Source: Gemmataceae bacterium
GTDB taxonomy: Bacteria; Planctomycetota; Planctomycetia; Gemmatales; Gemmataceae
DNA length: 44,935 nt
Direction: 5' to 3'
Assembly: GCA_019748295.1 (NCBI GenBank)
Contig: JAIEPT010000087.1
Coordinates: 1-44,935 of the forward strand
The position numbers and the translations under genes are program-made. The notes below the pieces were generated by a model that searched no databases, was not told the origin of the DNA, and was given only the letters and a program-made list of their open reading frames with translations. Position 1 is the first letter of the stretch. Every line of letters starts with the position of its first letter. Positions 1 to 8,763 of this stretch are shown here, in pieces.

Positions 1-77
1 CCCGAACGTGGGACGACTTCCCTCGGACGCGTCCAGTCCGGCGGAACGCCACGGAGGGCGTTCCCTACAGAACGCGA
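1..77. repeat. 77-bp direct repeat, copy 1
   Basis: These 77 bases recur without a mismatch at 155-231, giving a period of 154 bp. The unit carries GGAACGCC-n-GGCGTTCC, an 8-bp hairpin that also occurs at 8764, 21592, 33595 and 33773. The copy begins at the first base of the window, so it may extend further left. It looks like the right half of the composite palindrome seen complete at 33595-33800. Confidence 0.85.
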
Positions 78-154
78 TGCCGCGGCATTGGTTGTGAATG
101 ATTAGTTACCCATCTGGAAACCGCTCTAGCTAAGCCGCAAGCGGAATACAGATG

Positions 155-231
155 CCCGAACGTGGGACGACTTCCCTCGGACGCGTCCAGTCCGGCGGAA
201 CGCCACGGAGGGCGTTCCCTACAGAACGCGA
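155..231. repeat. 77-bp direct repeat, copy 2
   Basis: Exact copy of bases 1-77. It is preceded at about 130-144 by a half-arm of the GCTAAGCCGCAAGCGG repeat, the same order (inner arm, then outer arm) as in the right half of the composite element at 33595-33800. It ends 33 bp before the stop codon of the minus-strand malQ gene, so it lies in or just after that gene's 3' untranslated region. No open reading frame in 1-264 looks real. Confidence 0.85.
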
Positions 232-264
232 CGTCGCGCAACGTTAGTGAATGCATGAACCGCT

Positions 265-2376
265 CTATCGCGGGGTTTCCCGCATGAGGCGAAAGGCCTC
301 AAGAACCTCCGGGAGGGCAAGCATCTGTTCAAGGGAGTACTTCGCACGCATCCGCCAATTCGGTCGTTCCGGACCCGTGCTCGGCGTGTTTTGCGGTTTC
401 GTTTCGCGCCAAAGGTCTTCCAAATTGAGAAGCGTGACGCTCGCCGGGCTGCTTGCAAGAAACGCGAGACACGACTGCAGCAATGCGTTCGGATCGTCCC
501 CAGTGACGGGGTAGCCAGCAACTGCTAGAAATCGCGTGAGGGCATCGATCATGGCCTGCCGCTGTTCCGCCTCGCGCTCCGGATTCGCGCCGCCGAGCAA
601 GCCTAGCTCCTGCCGAAGGCGAAGGTCGTCGCCGCGGCGATATGCCTCGAAGGGGGGCATGTCGTGCGTATTGACGCTGGCAACGGCGCCTTCCGGAACC
701 GGCGGCAACGCGGCCTTGGGATCGGCGGTGAGCCCGTACTCGATCACATACATTCGGCCCACGCCATGTCGAGCCATTGCCTCCGGCACTTCGGGCGGCA
801 CGGTGCCGAGATCCTCGCCGACAAGCCGCGTCTTATGGCGATGCGATTCGATGTTGAACAGGGCGTACAACTCTTCCGACCGATAGCGAACGTAGACGCC
901 GTCTTTCGCTTCCATGCCGTGCGGCACCCAGTAGAGGCGATGGAACACCGGCATGTGGTCGATGCGGACGATCCCCGCATGCTTGGCCTGGTGATGCAGG
1001 AAAGCACGCACATAGCGATAGCCTTGCTCGCGGATACGCTCGGGATGCAGCGGCGGAAAGCCCCAATCTTGGCCGCGGGTGAAGACGGGATCAGGCGGAC
1101 AGCCGCCGGAGGCATCAAGTGCGAACGCATCGCGCTCGCGCCAGACGTCGTAGCCGGCGCCGTTCACTCCCAGCGGCAGGTCGAGATACAGGCCCGGCCC
1201 CGCTTCGCGTGCTTGCTTTGCGAGAGCGGTCATCTGTTCTTCGGCGAGCCATTGGACGAAGGCGTGGTAGCGGAAGTCGCCCTCGTCATAGTCGCCGCTC
1301 CGAATTGTTCCGTCGCGAAGCGGCGTGGGCCAGTGCATCCAAGGAGTCCTGAGCCGATCGCCTACCGCCCGAAATCGCGCGTAATCCTCAGCGTGCGGAT
1401 TCGCCGCCACATAGCGGTCGAAAGCGGCCCGGCGTTCGCTCGGCGTGTCGAAGAAGATGCGGACCATTTCCGAAAGCACGCGGCGTTTGAGTTGCATTTG
1501 CCGGCGATAGTCGACGAGCGGCAGGGCACGAAGATTGGCGATCTCGCGAACGAAATCGGCCGACGCAGCGAGACTGCGAGCGGCCTGGGATGCCTGAAAC
1601 TCCGGAAGCGAGTCGATCGCGAGGTAAAACTCATTCCAAAAAAGTCGGCTAGCGGGCGAGTAGGGACTCGCCTCATACGGTTCGTCGAGAAACGCAGCCA
1701 GCAAGGGCAAAGTCGCGACCACGCCGCCCCCCGCTTCGCGGATTTGTTGGATGAAGCGGGCGAGATCCTGGAAGTCGCCCGCCCCCCAACTTCGCTCCGT
1801 GTGCAGGGCATACAGCGGAAGAAATGCACCCCAGGTTTTCTCGCCCTCAGGCGAATACGCGCGGCGCGGAGCCGAGATCACTGTGGACGTCAGCGTCCGA
1901 GACGGCAATTCGAGAAGCAACCGGTGACATCCCCATGGCAGTCCAGCGGGCAATGGCAAACGCTTCTCAACGTGATCCATGTCTTCGGAGGTGGAGACCT
2001 CGGGAAGGTCTCGCAGATTCCAAACCAGCGAACGCATTTCGCCGGTTTCGAGCAACAATGCGCCGGCCAGCTTGCGTTCGGCATCGCCCTGACGCAACCG
2101 CAGTGCGATGTGCCCCGCTTCGTCGTCCCACGCGATCGAGACCGGTTCGACGCCTCGTTGCCAAGCAGCGACTTCGCGCTCGCGGATGGCGTTGTTCACG
2201 TCGTCCATGCGGGCAACGGGGGCGCCCAACATCTGCAGCACGCGGAGCAACGACTCCGGCGGCGAACTGCGTGGCTTGCCCGACATATCCTGATACGTCG
2301 CCTGGATTCCGTAGAGTTCCGCCAACGTTTCAAGTTGCGAAGAGCCGCGTTTCGATGTTTTGCTTCGAGTTGCCAT
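265..2376 (-). CDS. malQ: 4-alpha-glucanotransferase (amylomaltase, GH77)
   Basis: Cytoplasmic enzyme that transfers alpha-1,4-glucan segments between malto-oligosaccharides, used in maltodextrin and glycogen turnover. The 703-aa length fits the long, E. coli-like MalQ type with an N-terminal extension (about 1-140, including LAELYGIQATYQD). GH77 catalytic landmarks are present: RIDHMPVF around the nucleophile Asp, GEDLGTVPPEV carrying the acid/base Glu, and NTHDMPPF with the third carboxylate. The C-terminus (NWRMRAKYSLEQ) is also family-typical. The ATG is preceded by AGGAG about 7 nt upstream. It is transcribed divergently from lspA, with a 166-bp gap. The 3' end faces the direct repeats at the window start. 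No other glycogen genes are adjacent. Confidence 0.95.
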   Translation of the reverse strand: MATRSKTSKRGSSQLETLAELYGIQATYQDMSGKPRSSPPESLLRVLQMLGAPVARMDDVNNAIREREVAAWQRGVEPVSIAWDDEAGHIALRLRQGDAERKLAGALLLETGEMRSLVWNLRDLPEVSTSEDMDHVEKRLPLPAGLPWGCHRLLLELPSRTLTSTVISAPRRAYSPEGEKTWGAFLPLYALHTERSWGAGDFQDLARFIQQIREAGGGVVATLPLLAAFLDEPYEASPYSPASRLFWNEFYLAIDSLPEFQASQAARSLAASADFVREIANLRALPLVDYRRQMQLKRRVLSEMVRIFFDTPSERRAAFDRYVAANPHAEDYARFRAVGDRLRTPWMHWPTPLRDGTIRSGDYDEGDFRYHAFVQWLAEEQMTALAKQAREAGPGLYLDLPLGVNGAGYDVWRERDAFALDASGGCPPDPVFTRGQDWGFPPLHPERIREQGYRYVRAFLHHQAKHAGIVRIDHMPVFHRLYWVPHGMEAKDGVYVRYRSEELYALFNIESHRHKTRLVGEDLGTVPPEVPEAMARHGVGRMYVIEYGLTADPKAALPPVPEGAVASVNTHDMPPFEAYRRGDDLRLRQELGLLGGANPEREAEQRQAMIDALTRFLAVAGYPVTGDDPNALLQSCLAFLASSPASVTLLNLEDLWRETKPQNTPSTGPERPNWRMRAKYSLEQMLALPEVLEAFRLMRETPR

Positions 2377-2542
2377 GAAGGTCTCCTGGGCGGGAGGAGG
2401 TGCAACCGTCGTACCGATATGGCTTACCCGCGATTTGCAGTGGTCTTTTCCGTTGATTGGGCATCTGATATAGGAAAGGAAGGACGGGATGTCCGTATGG
2501 TTTGCGCCGGTTGCCTAACTTCGCCTGCCTTTGGGTCTTCGC

Positions 2543-3172
2543 ATGACCGCCCCCACTTCGTCGCATCGCTGGCTGTTCTGGGTCGTCGGCCTTCTGGGCC
2601 TCACCGCCGACCTCGGCTCGAAGTACGGCATTTTCGGCTACCTTTACAACGAGGGGCGCGGCGGCACGTCGCCCATGATCGGGCAGCTCTTCTTTCTCGA
2701 CGTCAAATACTACTCCGACAAGAAATACGACGGAACTGGAATCGGTTTCCAGCTTCGCACGATCAGCGGCAAGCATGTTCCGTTCGTCAACCACGGCGCC
2801 CTCTTTGGGATGGGGGGCCAAGACGACCAGGGACGCGACCATAATCACTGGTTCGCCATCGTCTCCATCGCGGCGGCAATCTTCGTGGCGGGTTGGTCGT
2901 TGCGGGCCGATGCAAGGCGGGATCGATTTTTGATGGTCGTGCTTGGTCTGATCTTCGCGGGAACGCTCGGCAATCTCTACGATCGCGTGGTCTTTCGGGG
3001 GGTACGTGATTTTCTGCACTTCCACTGGGAAGGCGTCATCGATTGGCCGGTCTTCAACATCGCGGACGTCTGTCTCGTGACGGGGGCATCCCTACTGGCG
3101 CTGGAGGCCTTCTTCCGCCCGCAGGCGAGTTCGGAACCGACGCCCGTGGCCGCCACCAGTCCGCAGGCCTAA
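2543..3172 (+). CDS. lspA: lipoprotein signal peptidase (signal peptidase II)
   Basis: Membrane aspartyl protease that cleaves the signal peptide of prolipoproteins after lipid modification. The 209-aa protein has hydrophobic segments at about 10-22, 107-125 and 132-146. The two conserved catalytic aspartates are D147 in GNLYDRVVF and D175 in FNIADVCLV; an N-terminal ADLGSK matches the family DxxSK. A loop of about 70 residues between the first and second membrane segments makes it longer than the usual 160-170 aa. I chose the ATG at 2543 over an in-frame TTG 12 nt upstream; no clear Shine-Dalgarno is seen for either. A lipoprotein substrate candidate is encoded nearby at 5813. Confidence 0.9.
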   Translation: MTAPTSSHRWLFWVVGLLGLTADLGSKYGIFGYLYNEGRGGTSPMIGQLFFLDVKYYSDKKYDGTGIGFQLRTISGKHVPFVNHGALFGMGGQDDQGRDHNHWFAIVSIAAAIFVAGWSLRADARRDRFLMVVLGLIFAGTLGNLYDRVVFRGVRDFLHFHWEGVIDWPVFNIADVCLVTGASLLALEAFFRPQASSEPTPVAATSPQA

Positions 3173-3220
3173 AGGATTCATTCCCAAAATCACTTGCCGA
3201 ATCCTCGACGGTTTACGTGA

Positions 3221-3310
3221 GAGGATCACGAAAACGAAAAAGGACGAAAACACGGAAAATGCGAGGGTTTCAGCGTCTTTTTCGTGCTTTCGTGTTCTCG
3301 TGATCTCCTC
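3221..3310. repeat. imperfect inverted repeat downstream of lspA
   Basis: GATCACGA (3224-3231) pairs with TCGTGATC (3298-3305), and inside it CGAAAACACG pairs imperfectly with CGTGCTTTCG. It begins 49 bp after the lspA stop and could act as its terminator, though there is no clean T-tract. The interval 3173-3656 holds this element and the twin hairpin at 3444-3604 but no credible gene. Confidence 0.6.
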
Positions 3311-3443
3311 GGAATGTGGCGGTAACTTTCTTTCTCGGGATGCCTAAGCAAAGTCGCCCGACGAAAAGTCCGCCGTTACCGAGAAGGTGGCAACGGCGTC
3401 GTTGTTGCCGTTGGTTTATCAGTCAGCAAAGCACACGGTCGCG

Positions 3444-3604
3444 TGCCATGCTTCGTCGGGTGCCTGGCCGGGCTCCTCAATGCTTCCGCTTTCACCGACG
3501 AAGCATGCCCCTTGCCCGCGTGCAGCGTCCCGGCCGGGGGCATGCTTGTGCGGTGGAAGGGGACCATACAAGGCCCCGGCCAGGGATCCGCACAAGCATG
3601 GCAG
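3444..3604. repeat. twin-hairpin palindromic element
   Basis: Two 13-bp hairpins lie side by side: CATGCTTCGTCGG (3447-3459) with its complement at 3495-3507, and CATGCTTGTGCGG (3541-3553) with its complement at 3588-3600. The outermost GTGCCATGCTT and AAGCATGGCAG also pair across the whole element, so it can fold as two hairpins or one long cruciform. Both hairpins share the CATGCTT...AAGCATG base. It sits between the 3' ends of lspA (+) and the zinc-ribbon gene (-). Confidence 0.8.
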
Positions 3605-3656
3605 GTCGCCGCAAGCTTTGAGGCTTTGTTCTCGCTATCTAAATGTTTCAGCAAGC

Positions 3657-5624
3657 TCACGCTGCCCATTCGTCTCGATCTTGTCGGAATCCAATTGCGG
3701 TTCGGCCCGCAACCTTCGGCAGGGCGACAAGGCAAATCGCTTGTCGTCCGGCATCTTCGTTCGGCAGCCGGCTCTCCAGCACCTTGGGATCCGCCGGTGC
3801 GGCCTCCTTCTTGTCGCCGAACAGTTTCTGAATCATCGGCGCCGCCTGCTTGATCAACTCGGGCAGCGACTTGGGATTCCGAATCGACGCGGTCACGGAC
3901 TTTTCCTGTTGCGCGACCGACATGCCGTTGAACACGTCGTCCATCACCGCCGTCGCCAGCTTCTTGAGGTCCGGCGGCGACTTCTCTGCCACCATCTTGG
4001 CGGCCACCGGACGCAGGAACGTCTTCACGAAGTTGACGCCATCGGTTCCGACGGATTTGAGGCTCTCGGCCGCCTGCTCGTCGGCGAGATCGAACGCGGC
4101 AGCGAGCAGGTTGCTGCCTGAAAGGTCCAGCGTCAGGGAAACGGCAGTCAGCTTGGGGGCGACATCCTCGAGCTTCTTGAACGGCTCCGGCAAATCCTTG
4201 GCCATCGCAATGAGGGTCTTGCGGAGCGGCAGGGCTTCCTGGTTGGGTGAATCCAAAACGCCGACGAGCAGCACATCCGCGCTGTTAGGGTCCATCATGC
4301 CGAACTTCGTGCGAAGGGGGCTGGCGTCGCCGCCCGCAAGCATCTTCTTGAGCGTGCCTTCGACGCCGCCGACATACGTTTTGTCGTCGTGCTGCAACAC
4401 GTAGATGTCGAGTCCCTCTTCCGCTACCTTCCAGGCTTTCTTCCCCTCGAAAGTCGTCTCTTCCGCCTTGTTCTCGGGGAAAATCTTGGGGTCAATCGGT
4501 TCGGACATACGGACGACGAAGCCGAACGAAGCGGGAAACTTGCCGGCCGGAACTGGTTCCGCGTAGAAGACTAGGCGTTCAACTTTCGCAGGATCGATTG
4601 CCGGTACTTTGCCGCGGATGAGGCTCATTGCATCGAATTCTTTGGCAAGCGGCGAGCGTAAAAGCCTCTGCACGTTGACGACGGCGACACCTTGGATGGC
4701 ATCGCTCAGGTACTTCATCTCGACGTCGTTCGAGCCGGCGACGGGCGGATTTTCGGGTTCCTTTTTCTCCTCGATTTTGCCGTCGTCTTTCTTGCCGTCC
4801 TCCTTCTTCGCATCGTCTTTGTGGCCGTTGTCTTTGTCTTTGTTCCCGTCATCGCTCTTGGGCGTTTCGACGGGGCTGCCCTTCTTGGTCGAATCCGCAA
4901 GAGGCGTGTTGATCTTGCCGATGGGTTGCGGGTTGAACATCTCCTGGCCGCCCAGGAAGAACCACCACGCCGCACCGCCGCCTCCACCGATGATCAGGAG
5001 CAGCAGGAGGACCAGCAGCAGGCCGCCGCCTTTCTTTTTCTTGACCGGCTTGGCGTCTTCTTCTTCTTCCTCGTCATCATCCGCGGCAACGCGAACCGGT
5101 TTCTTGTCTTTGCCGCGTGAGGCGGGCGTTTCTTCCTCCTCATCTTCGGCAATCGTCTCTTCGTCGTCTTCGGCGATGACAGGTTTACGGACGGACGCCT
5201 TGGCTATCACGGGGGCGGGAGCTTCGTCCTCAACGCCTCCGAACAAATCCTCTTCTTCGTCCGCATCCAAGCCGGACTCCGTTTCGGGGAACAATCCAGG
5301 CAGGTCGCTGGCCGATTCCCAATCGCCGGCCGTGCCTTTGCGCAGTTGATCGTCGGGATTCAGCTTGCCCAGTTCCACCAGTTGCTTGAGTTGCGACATG
5401 GTGTAGGGGCCGAACTTCTTGGCCCCGCGAGCCACGACGTACTTGTCGGGCTCAATGGTCGGTTTGTCGGGCGCGGCAATCGGTTTCGCGGGGGAAGCCG
5501 TCGCCGTTGCAGGCGATTTGAAGGGCTTTTTGCACTTCGGGCACTTGATTGCCTTGCCGAGGAGATCGGGACCAACCTGCAAACTCGCCTTGCATGCGGG
5601 GCAGGTTACCTTCACGGAAGCCAT
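3657..5624 (-). CDS. zinc-ribbon/GYF-domain membrane protein of unknown function
   Basis: A 655-aa protein built of recognisable parts. Residues 1-35 are an MJ0042-like zinc ribbon with two CxxC knuckles (C8/C11 and C28/C31). Residues about 62-113 resemble a GYF_2 domain (FGPYTMSQLKQLVELGKL, then DWESASDLPGLF). A long acidic, low-complexity linker ends in a KKKK stop-transfer patch. A leucine-rich membrane helix with GGGGG and AAWWFF follows at about 195-225, then a lysine/aspartate-rich spacer. The C-terminal domain of about 330 residues would be extracytoplasmic. The inferred topology is N-in/C-out. I recognise no enzyme motif. The ATG at 5624 has GGTGGAG 6 nt upstream; an in-frame TTG 15 nt earlier is less likely. 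It is divergent from the lipoprotein gene at 5813. Confidence 0.85.
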   Translation of the reverse strand: MASVKVTCPACKASLQVGPDLLGKAIKCPKCKKPFKSPATATASPAKPIAAPDKPTIEPDKYVVARGAKKFGPYTMSQLKQLVELGKLNPDDQLRKGTAGDWESASDLPGLFPETESGLDADEEEDLFGGVEDEAPAPVIAKASVRKPVIAEDDEETIAEDEEEETPASRGKDKKPVRVAADDDEEEEEDAKPVKKKKGGGLLLVLLLLLIIGGGGGAAWWFFLGGQEMFNPQPIGKINTPLADSTKKGSPVETPKSDDGNKDKDNGHKDDAKKEDGKKDDGKIEEKKEPENPPVAGSNDVEMKYLSDAIQGVAVVNVQRLLRSPLAKEFDAMSLIRGKVPAIDPAKVERLVFYAEPVPAGKFPASFGFVVRMSEPIDPKIFPENKAEETTFEGKKAWKVAEEGLDIYVLQHDDKTYVGGVEGTLKKMLAGGDASPLRTKFGMMDPNSADVLLVGVLDSPNQEALPLRKTLIAMAKDLPEPFKKLEDVAPKLTAVSLTLDLSGSNLLAAAFDLADEQAAESLKSVGTDGVNFVKTFLRPVAAKMVAEKSPPDLKKLATAVMDDVFNGMSVAQQEKSVTASIRNPKSLPELIKQAAPMIQKLFGDKKEAAPADPKVLESRLPNEDAGRQAICLVALPKVAGRTAIGFRQDRDEWAA

Positions 5625-5812
5625 GCTCGACTCCACCAAGCAGTTAGGATCGCTGGATCGGTGGGTATTCTAAATGCCGGGAGCGGCGATTCCTACGAAT
5701 TTTTCAACGGAAACCGTTCCCGCCCTCTTCCTTCGGCTTGACCCTTTTTTCGATCAGCGGTATCTCCACGATGCACGCGCCCAGGATGGGCGAACTGGAT
5801 ACGAGGTCATGG

Positions 5813-6970
5813 ATGGCTCGCCGGCTCGCGGCACTATGGTTGCTCGGCTGCACCGTCGCCCTTCCCGGCTGCGGGACCGCGATGGGGCTTCGTCCGCTTT
5901 TCGGCGAAGCGCCTCCGCACCAAGCCAACGGCTGCAACTCGTGCGGCGGCGCGATCTTCATGCCGGATAGCGCAACGCCGATCGCGAAGTCTCTCGACAA
6001 GAAACACGCCATCGAGCCGCCTGAAAACCCGATGGCCACCGCGGCGTTGGGCAAGCCCAAGGCTTCGGGCGAACGCGAGGCGAATCGCGTCAATTCCGAG
6101 TCCGCCACACCGAAAGTCGGACTCGTCGAATTCGAACCTGAGCCCAAGAAGGCCGAACTGCAACTGGTCACGGGGCCCATCGATCCGGTGCAGCGAAAAG
6201 ATGGTTCGTCGAACCAAGGCGTCAATACGTTGCCGGAGGCGCCGCCGTTTTTGGAAAAAAAGAAGGAAGGGGAACACACAACCAAGTTCGCTTCGCAATT
6301 TCAGCCCATGGTCGAGGCGCTCCAATGCGTCCTCGCGGAACGGCCGGAAGAAGCGTTGCGGCATCTGCAAAGCTACGATCCGGAAACGCAGGATCTGCTG
6401 CTGCGGCTCCTGCCGACCGTCGGCGTTTTCGCTCGCAAGAAGGTGAGCGACCTGTCCAGCGACGAAGCCGACAAAGTGTCGGAGCAATTCGTGGCCATGC
6501 AGGCGATCGTGAGGCCGCGGACCGAACTCGTCATCACCAAGGCTCGCTTCTGCGAATGGGCCCGCGCCTTCGGCATCTACAAGCCGCTTCCCGCCGACCA
6601 CGGCTTTCTCGCTTCGACGCCGCAGCGTCCTGGGGAAAAGGTCCAACTCTACGTCGAACTCAAGAACTTCTTCAGCGATCCCAAGCAAGGCGGCATTTAC
6701 GAAACTAGTCTGGCGAGCACGGTCGAGATTCGCGACGCCAAAGGCCAATCGCTATGGTCGCATCGCTTCGAGGACGAAAAAAAGCCGCTCCGCAGCCTGA
6801 CGCCGATCCACGACTACTTCAACAACTACAGCTTCACGCTTCCGCCCCTGCCGCCGGGGTTCTACACGCTGACGATCGCGGTGGCGGATCAGACGCGAGC
6901 GGACCAACGCCGCATCGCCACGAAGTCGATCGACTTCCGCGTCACCGCACTTCCGCCGCGGGGACTGTAA
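5813..6970 (+). CDS. putative lipoprotein of unknown function
   Basis: A 385-aa protein starting with a compact lipoprotein signal: two arginines, a hydrophobic stretch, and the lipobox LPGC with the modified cysteine at residue 20. A low-complexity, proline- and charge-rich region follows to about residue 150, then a helical segment (about 160-240) and a beta-rich C-terminal part ending in SIDFRVTALPP. I recognise no family. The ATG at 5813 was preferred over in-frame ATGs at 5771 and 5786 because it puts the signal peptide at the N-terminus; GAGG lies 8 nt upstream. It shares a 188-bp intergenic region with the divergent zinc-ribbon gene, which suggests shared control but proves nothing about function. 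Confidence 0.8.
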   Translation: MARRLAALWLLGCTVALPGCGTAMGLRPLFGEAPPHQANGCNSCGGAIFMPDSATPIAKSLDKKHAIEPPENPMATAALGKPKASGEREANRVNSESATPKVGLVEFEPEPKKAELQLVTGPIDPVQRKDGSSNQGVNTLPEAPPFLEKKKEGEHTTKFASQFQPMVEALQCVLAERPEEALRHLQSYDPETQDLLLRLLPTVGVFARKKVSDLSSDEADKVSEQFVAMQAIVRPRTELVITKARFCEWARAFGIYKPLPADHGFLASTPQRPGEKVQLYVELKNFFSDPKQGGIYETSLASTVEIRDAKGQSLWSHRFEDEKKPLRSLTPIHDYFNNYSFTLPPLPPGFYTLTIAVADQTRADQRRIATKSIDFRVTALPPRGL

Positions 6971-7053
6971 AGTTCATCCCGGCCGTTGCGGCATGGTCTG
7001 GCCGCAGGTCTCCATGAAGCGCCAGGGATTTTGTTCGCAGACCAGAAGAAGGA

Positions 7054-7123
7054 CAACCACGGATGACACGGAACGCACGGATGAAGACCGTTTGAACCGT
7101 GTTATCCGTGCCATCCGTGGTTG
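7054..7123. repeat. 12-bp inverted repeat (CAACCACGGATG)
   Basis: CAACCACGGATG (7054-7065) is mirrored exactly at 7112-7123, and further internal pairing (CACGG/CCGTG) extends the stem inward. It starts 83 bp after the lipoprotein stop and may mark the end of that transcript. There is no U-run typical of an intrinsic terminator. Confidence 0.75.
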
Positions 7124-7198
7124 CGGTTGATTTGAAGTTCGGACAACGGATGCTGATGAAGCCCTCGGGCGCTTCCTGGAGACCTTCGGTCGGGCCGT

Positions 7199-7223
7199 GC
7201 GGCACGGTCGGAGACCGTGCCGC
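7199..7223. terminator. GC-rich hairpin, possible terminator of the reductase gene
   Basis: Perfect 11-bp stem GCGGCACGGTC / GACCGTGCCGC with a 3-nt loop, 28 bp beyond the minus-strand stop at 7251. It lacks a following T-tract, so terminator function is inferred from position and stability only. Confidence 0.5.
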
Positions 7224-7250
7224 AACGGCGCCGGCTTGGCGGCCCCCCGA

Positions 7251-7976
7251 TCAAATCCCTGTGCCGCCTTGATGCTCGACGACGTGCAGTCCGCACTCCT
7301 TCTTCGCCTTCCCCGCCCAACGGCCGGCCCGTTCGTCCTGGCCATCATCAACCGCCTGAGTGCAGGGCCAGCAGCCGATGCTGGGGTAGCCCTGGTCGTG
7401 CAGCGGGTTGTAGGGCACATCATTCGTCGTGATGAACTTCCAGACGTCCTTCTTCGTCCATTCGAAAAGCGGGTTCACCTTCACCAGGCTGAACTTCGCA
7501 TCCCATTGAATGAGGTCGGCCATGCCGCGGTCCTTGGTCTGGTCCTTGCGTATCGCGCTGATCCATGACTTGTAACCCAGCACGGCCCGACGCAGCGGCA
7601 GAATCTTGCGATCATGGCAGCACTGGTCCGGACGAATCTCATACAGCGGGCCGCCGTGCTTCGCCTCGTATTCGGCTACCGTCGTGTCGGGCCGCACCAT
7701 CTCGACGGCGATGCCGTACTTCTCTTTGATGCGCTCGCGAACCTCGAGCGTTTCCTTGAACTGGTAGCCGGTATCGAGATTGAAGATGCGGACTCGCGGC
7801 TCCATCTCGGCGAGCATGTGAATGATGCAGTTGCCTTCCGGGCCGAACGCCGTCGCCATCGTGAGGTGCGGGAAGAACTGATCGACCGCCCAGCGAAGGA
7901 TTTCCTGCGGCGTCTTCCCCTTGAGTTCTCGGCATGCGTGCTCGATCTGTTCCTGCGAGAAGTCGGCGACGGACAT
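7251..7976 (-). CDS. cysH: sulfonucleotide (APS-type) reductase, Fe-S dependent
   Basis: Assimilatory reductase that converts adenylyl sulfate, or its 3'-phosphate, to sulfite with thioredoxin as donor. The 241-aa protein has the ATP-pyrophosphatase-like fold markers and the C-terminal KKECGLH, with catalytic C228. It also carries the cysteine set C119-C120 (DQCCHDRK) and C202/C205 (GCWPC). That pattern binds a [4Fe-4S] cluster and marks the APS-using branch of the family; the E. coli PAPS enzyme lacks it. Substrate preference is therefore inferred as APS. The ATG at 7976 has AGAGGA about 10 nt upstream. No other sulfate-assimilation genes are adjacent. Confidence 0.92.
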   Translation of the reverse strand: MSVADFSQEQIEHACRELKGKTPQEILRWAVDQFFPHLTMATAFGPEGNCIIHMLAEMEPRVRIFNLDTGYQFKETLEVRERIKEKYGIAVEMVRPDTTVAEYEAKHGGPLYEIRPDQCCHDRKILPLRRAVLGYKSWISAIRKDQTKDRGMADLIQWDAKFSLVKVNPLFEWTKKDVWKFITTNDVPYNPLHDQGYPSIGCWPCTQAVDDGQDERAGRWAGKAKKECGLHVVEHQGGTGI

Positions 7977-8114
7977 GCGTGTTTCATCCTCTCTGCGGCA
8001 ATTCGGCGGGCCGCATGGTTTGCGAGCGTTACTATTGTATCGGTCGAAAGGGCTCAACAACTGTCGGAACCAGCAGCAAACAGATCAGGATCGTCATCGA
8101 TTGGGGCCATCCGC

Positions 8115-8723
8115 ATGTCGAATCCAGGGAAAGTGGGGGGAATCGTCCTCTGCGGCGGCATGAGTCGGCGGATGGGCAAGCCCAAGGCTTGGTTGCCTTT
8201 CGGCGGGGAAACGATGCTCGCGCGGGTGTGTCGCATCTTGCGGGAAGTCGTCGATCCCATCGTGGTGGTGGCGGCGCCGGAACAGGAAGTGCCGCCGCTG
8301 CCGAGCGAGATCGCCATCGTTCGCGACGATGCCCAAGCACAGGGGCCGCTCAACGGGTTGGTGGGAGGGCTGACGGCATTGGAGGGGAGGGCGGAGGCGG
8401 CTTACCTGTCGAGCTGCGATGTCCCCTTCCTGCGTCCCGAATTCGTGAGAGCGGTGATTGCATTCCTGGACGGCTACGACATCGCGGTCCCTGAAGTGGA
8501 CGGCTACCAACATCCGCTTGCTGCGGCTTATCGCCTGGGCGTGCGACCCATTGCGGACGCCCTCTTGGCTGCGAGGCAGCGTCGGCCGGTGTTGCTTTTC
8601 GATCAGGCGAAAACTCGTCGGATCACGGCGGAGGAGTTGCGATTCGCCGACCCTGAGTTCGCCTCGCTCCGCAATCTCAACACGCCCGAGGAATATGAAG
8701 CCGCACTGCGCACTCCGATTTAG
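8115..8723 (+). CDS. mobA: molybdenum cofactor guanylyltransferase
   Basis: Cytoplasmic nucleotidyltransferase that adds GMP to molybdopterin to give the MGD cofactor. The 202-aa protein has the N-terminal GTP-binding signature LCGGMSRRMGKPKAWLPFGG and the metal-binding SSCDVPF, both typical of MobA. Length is normal. The ATG at 8115 is favoured because the signature starts nine residues later; the ribosome-binding site is weak. It is divergent from cysH with a 138-bp gap. A related MobA-like transferase with another nucleotide preference cannot be excluded. Confidence 0.9.
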   Translation: MSNPGKVGGIVLCGGMSRRMGKPKAWLPFGGETMLARVCRILREVVDPIVVVAAPEQEVPPLPSEIAIVRDDAQAQGPLNGLVGGLTALEGRAEAAYLSSCDVPFLRPEFVRAVIAFLDGYDIAVPEVDGYQHPLAAAYRLGVRPIADALLAARQRRPVLLFDQAKTRRITAEELRFADPEFASLRNLNTPEEYEAALRTPI

Positions 8724-8763
8724 AGCAGTTTGCAGATCGACGTAGCGACGAACCGTGCGTTCC

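Noticed and set aside
1..231. CRISPR array at the left edge
   Set aside because: There are only two visible 77-bp units with a 77-bp spacer, too long for a CRISPR repeat, and no cas gene nearby. The unit matches the dispersed palindrome family.
664..2844. 726-codon plus-strand open frame opposite malQ
   Set aside because: GC-rich sequence leaves long antisense frames open. The translation has no family features, while malQ on the other strand has all its catalytic motifs.
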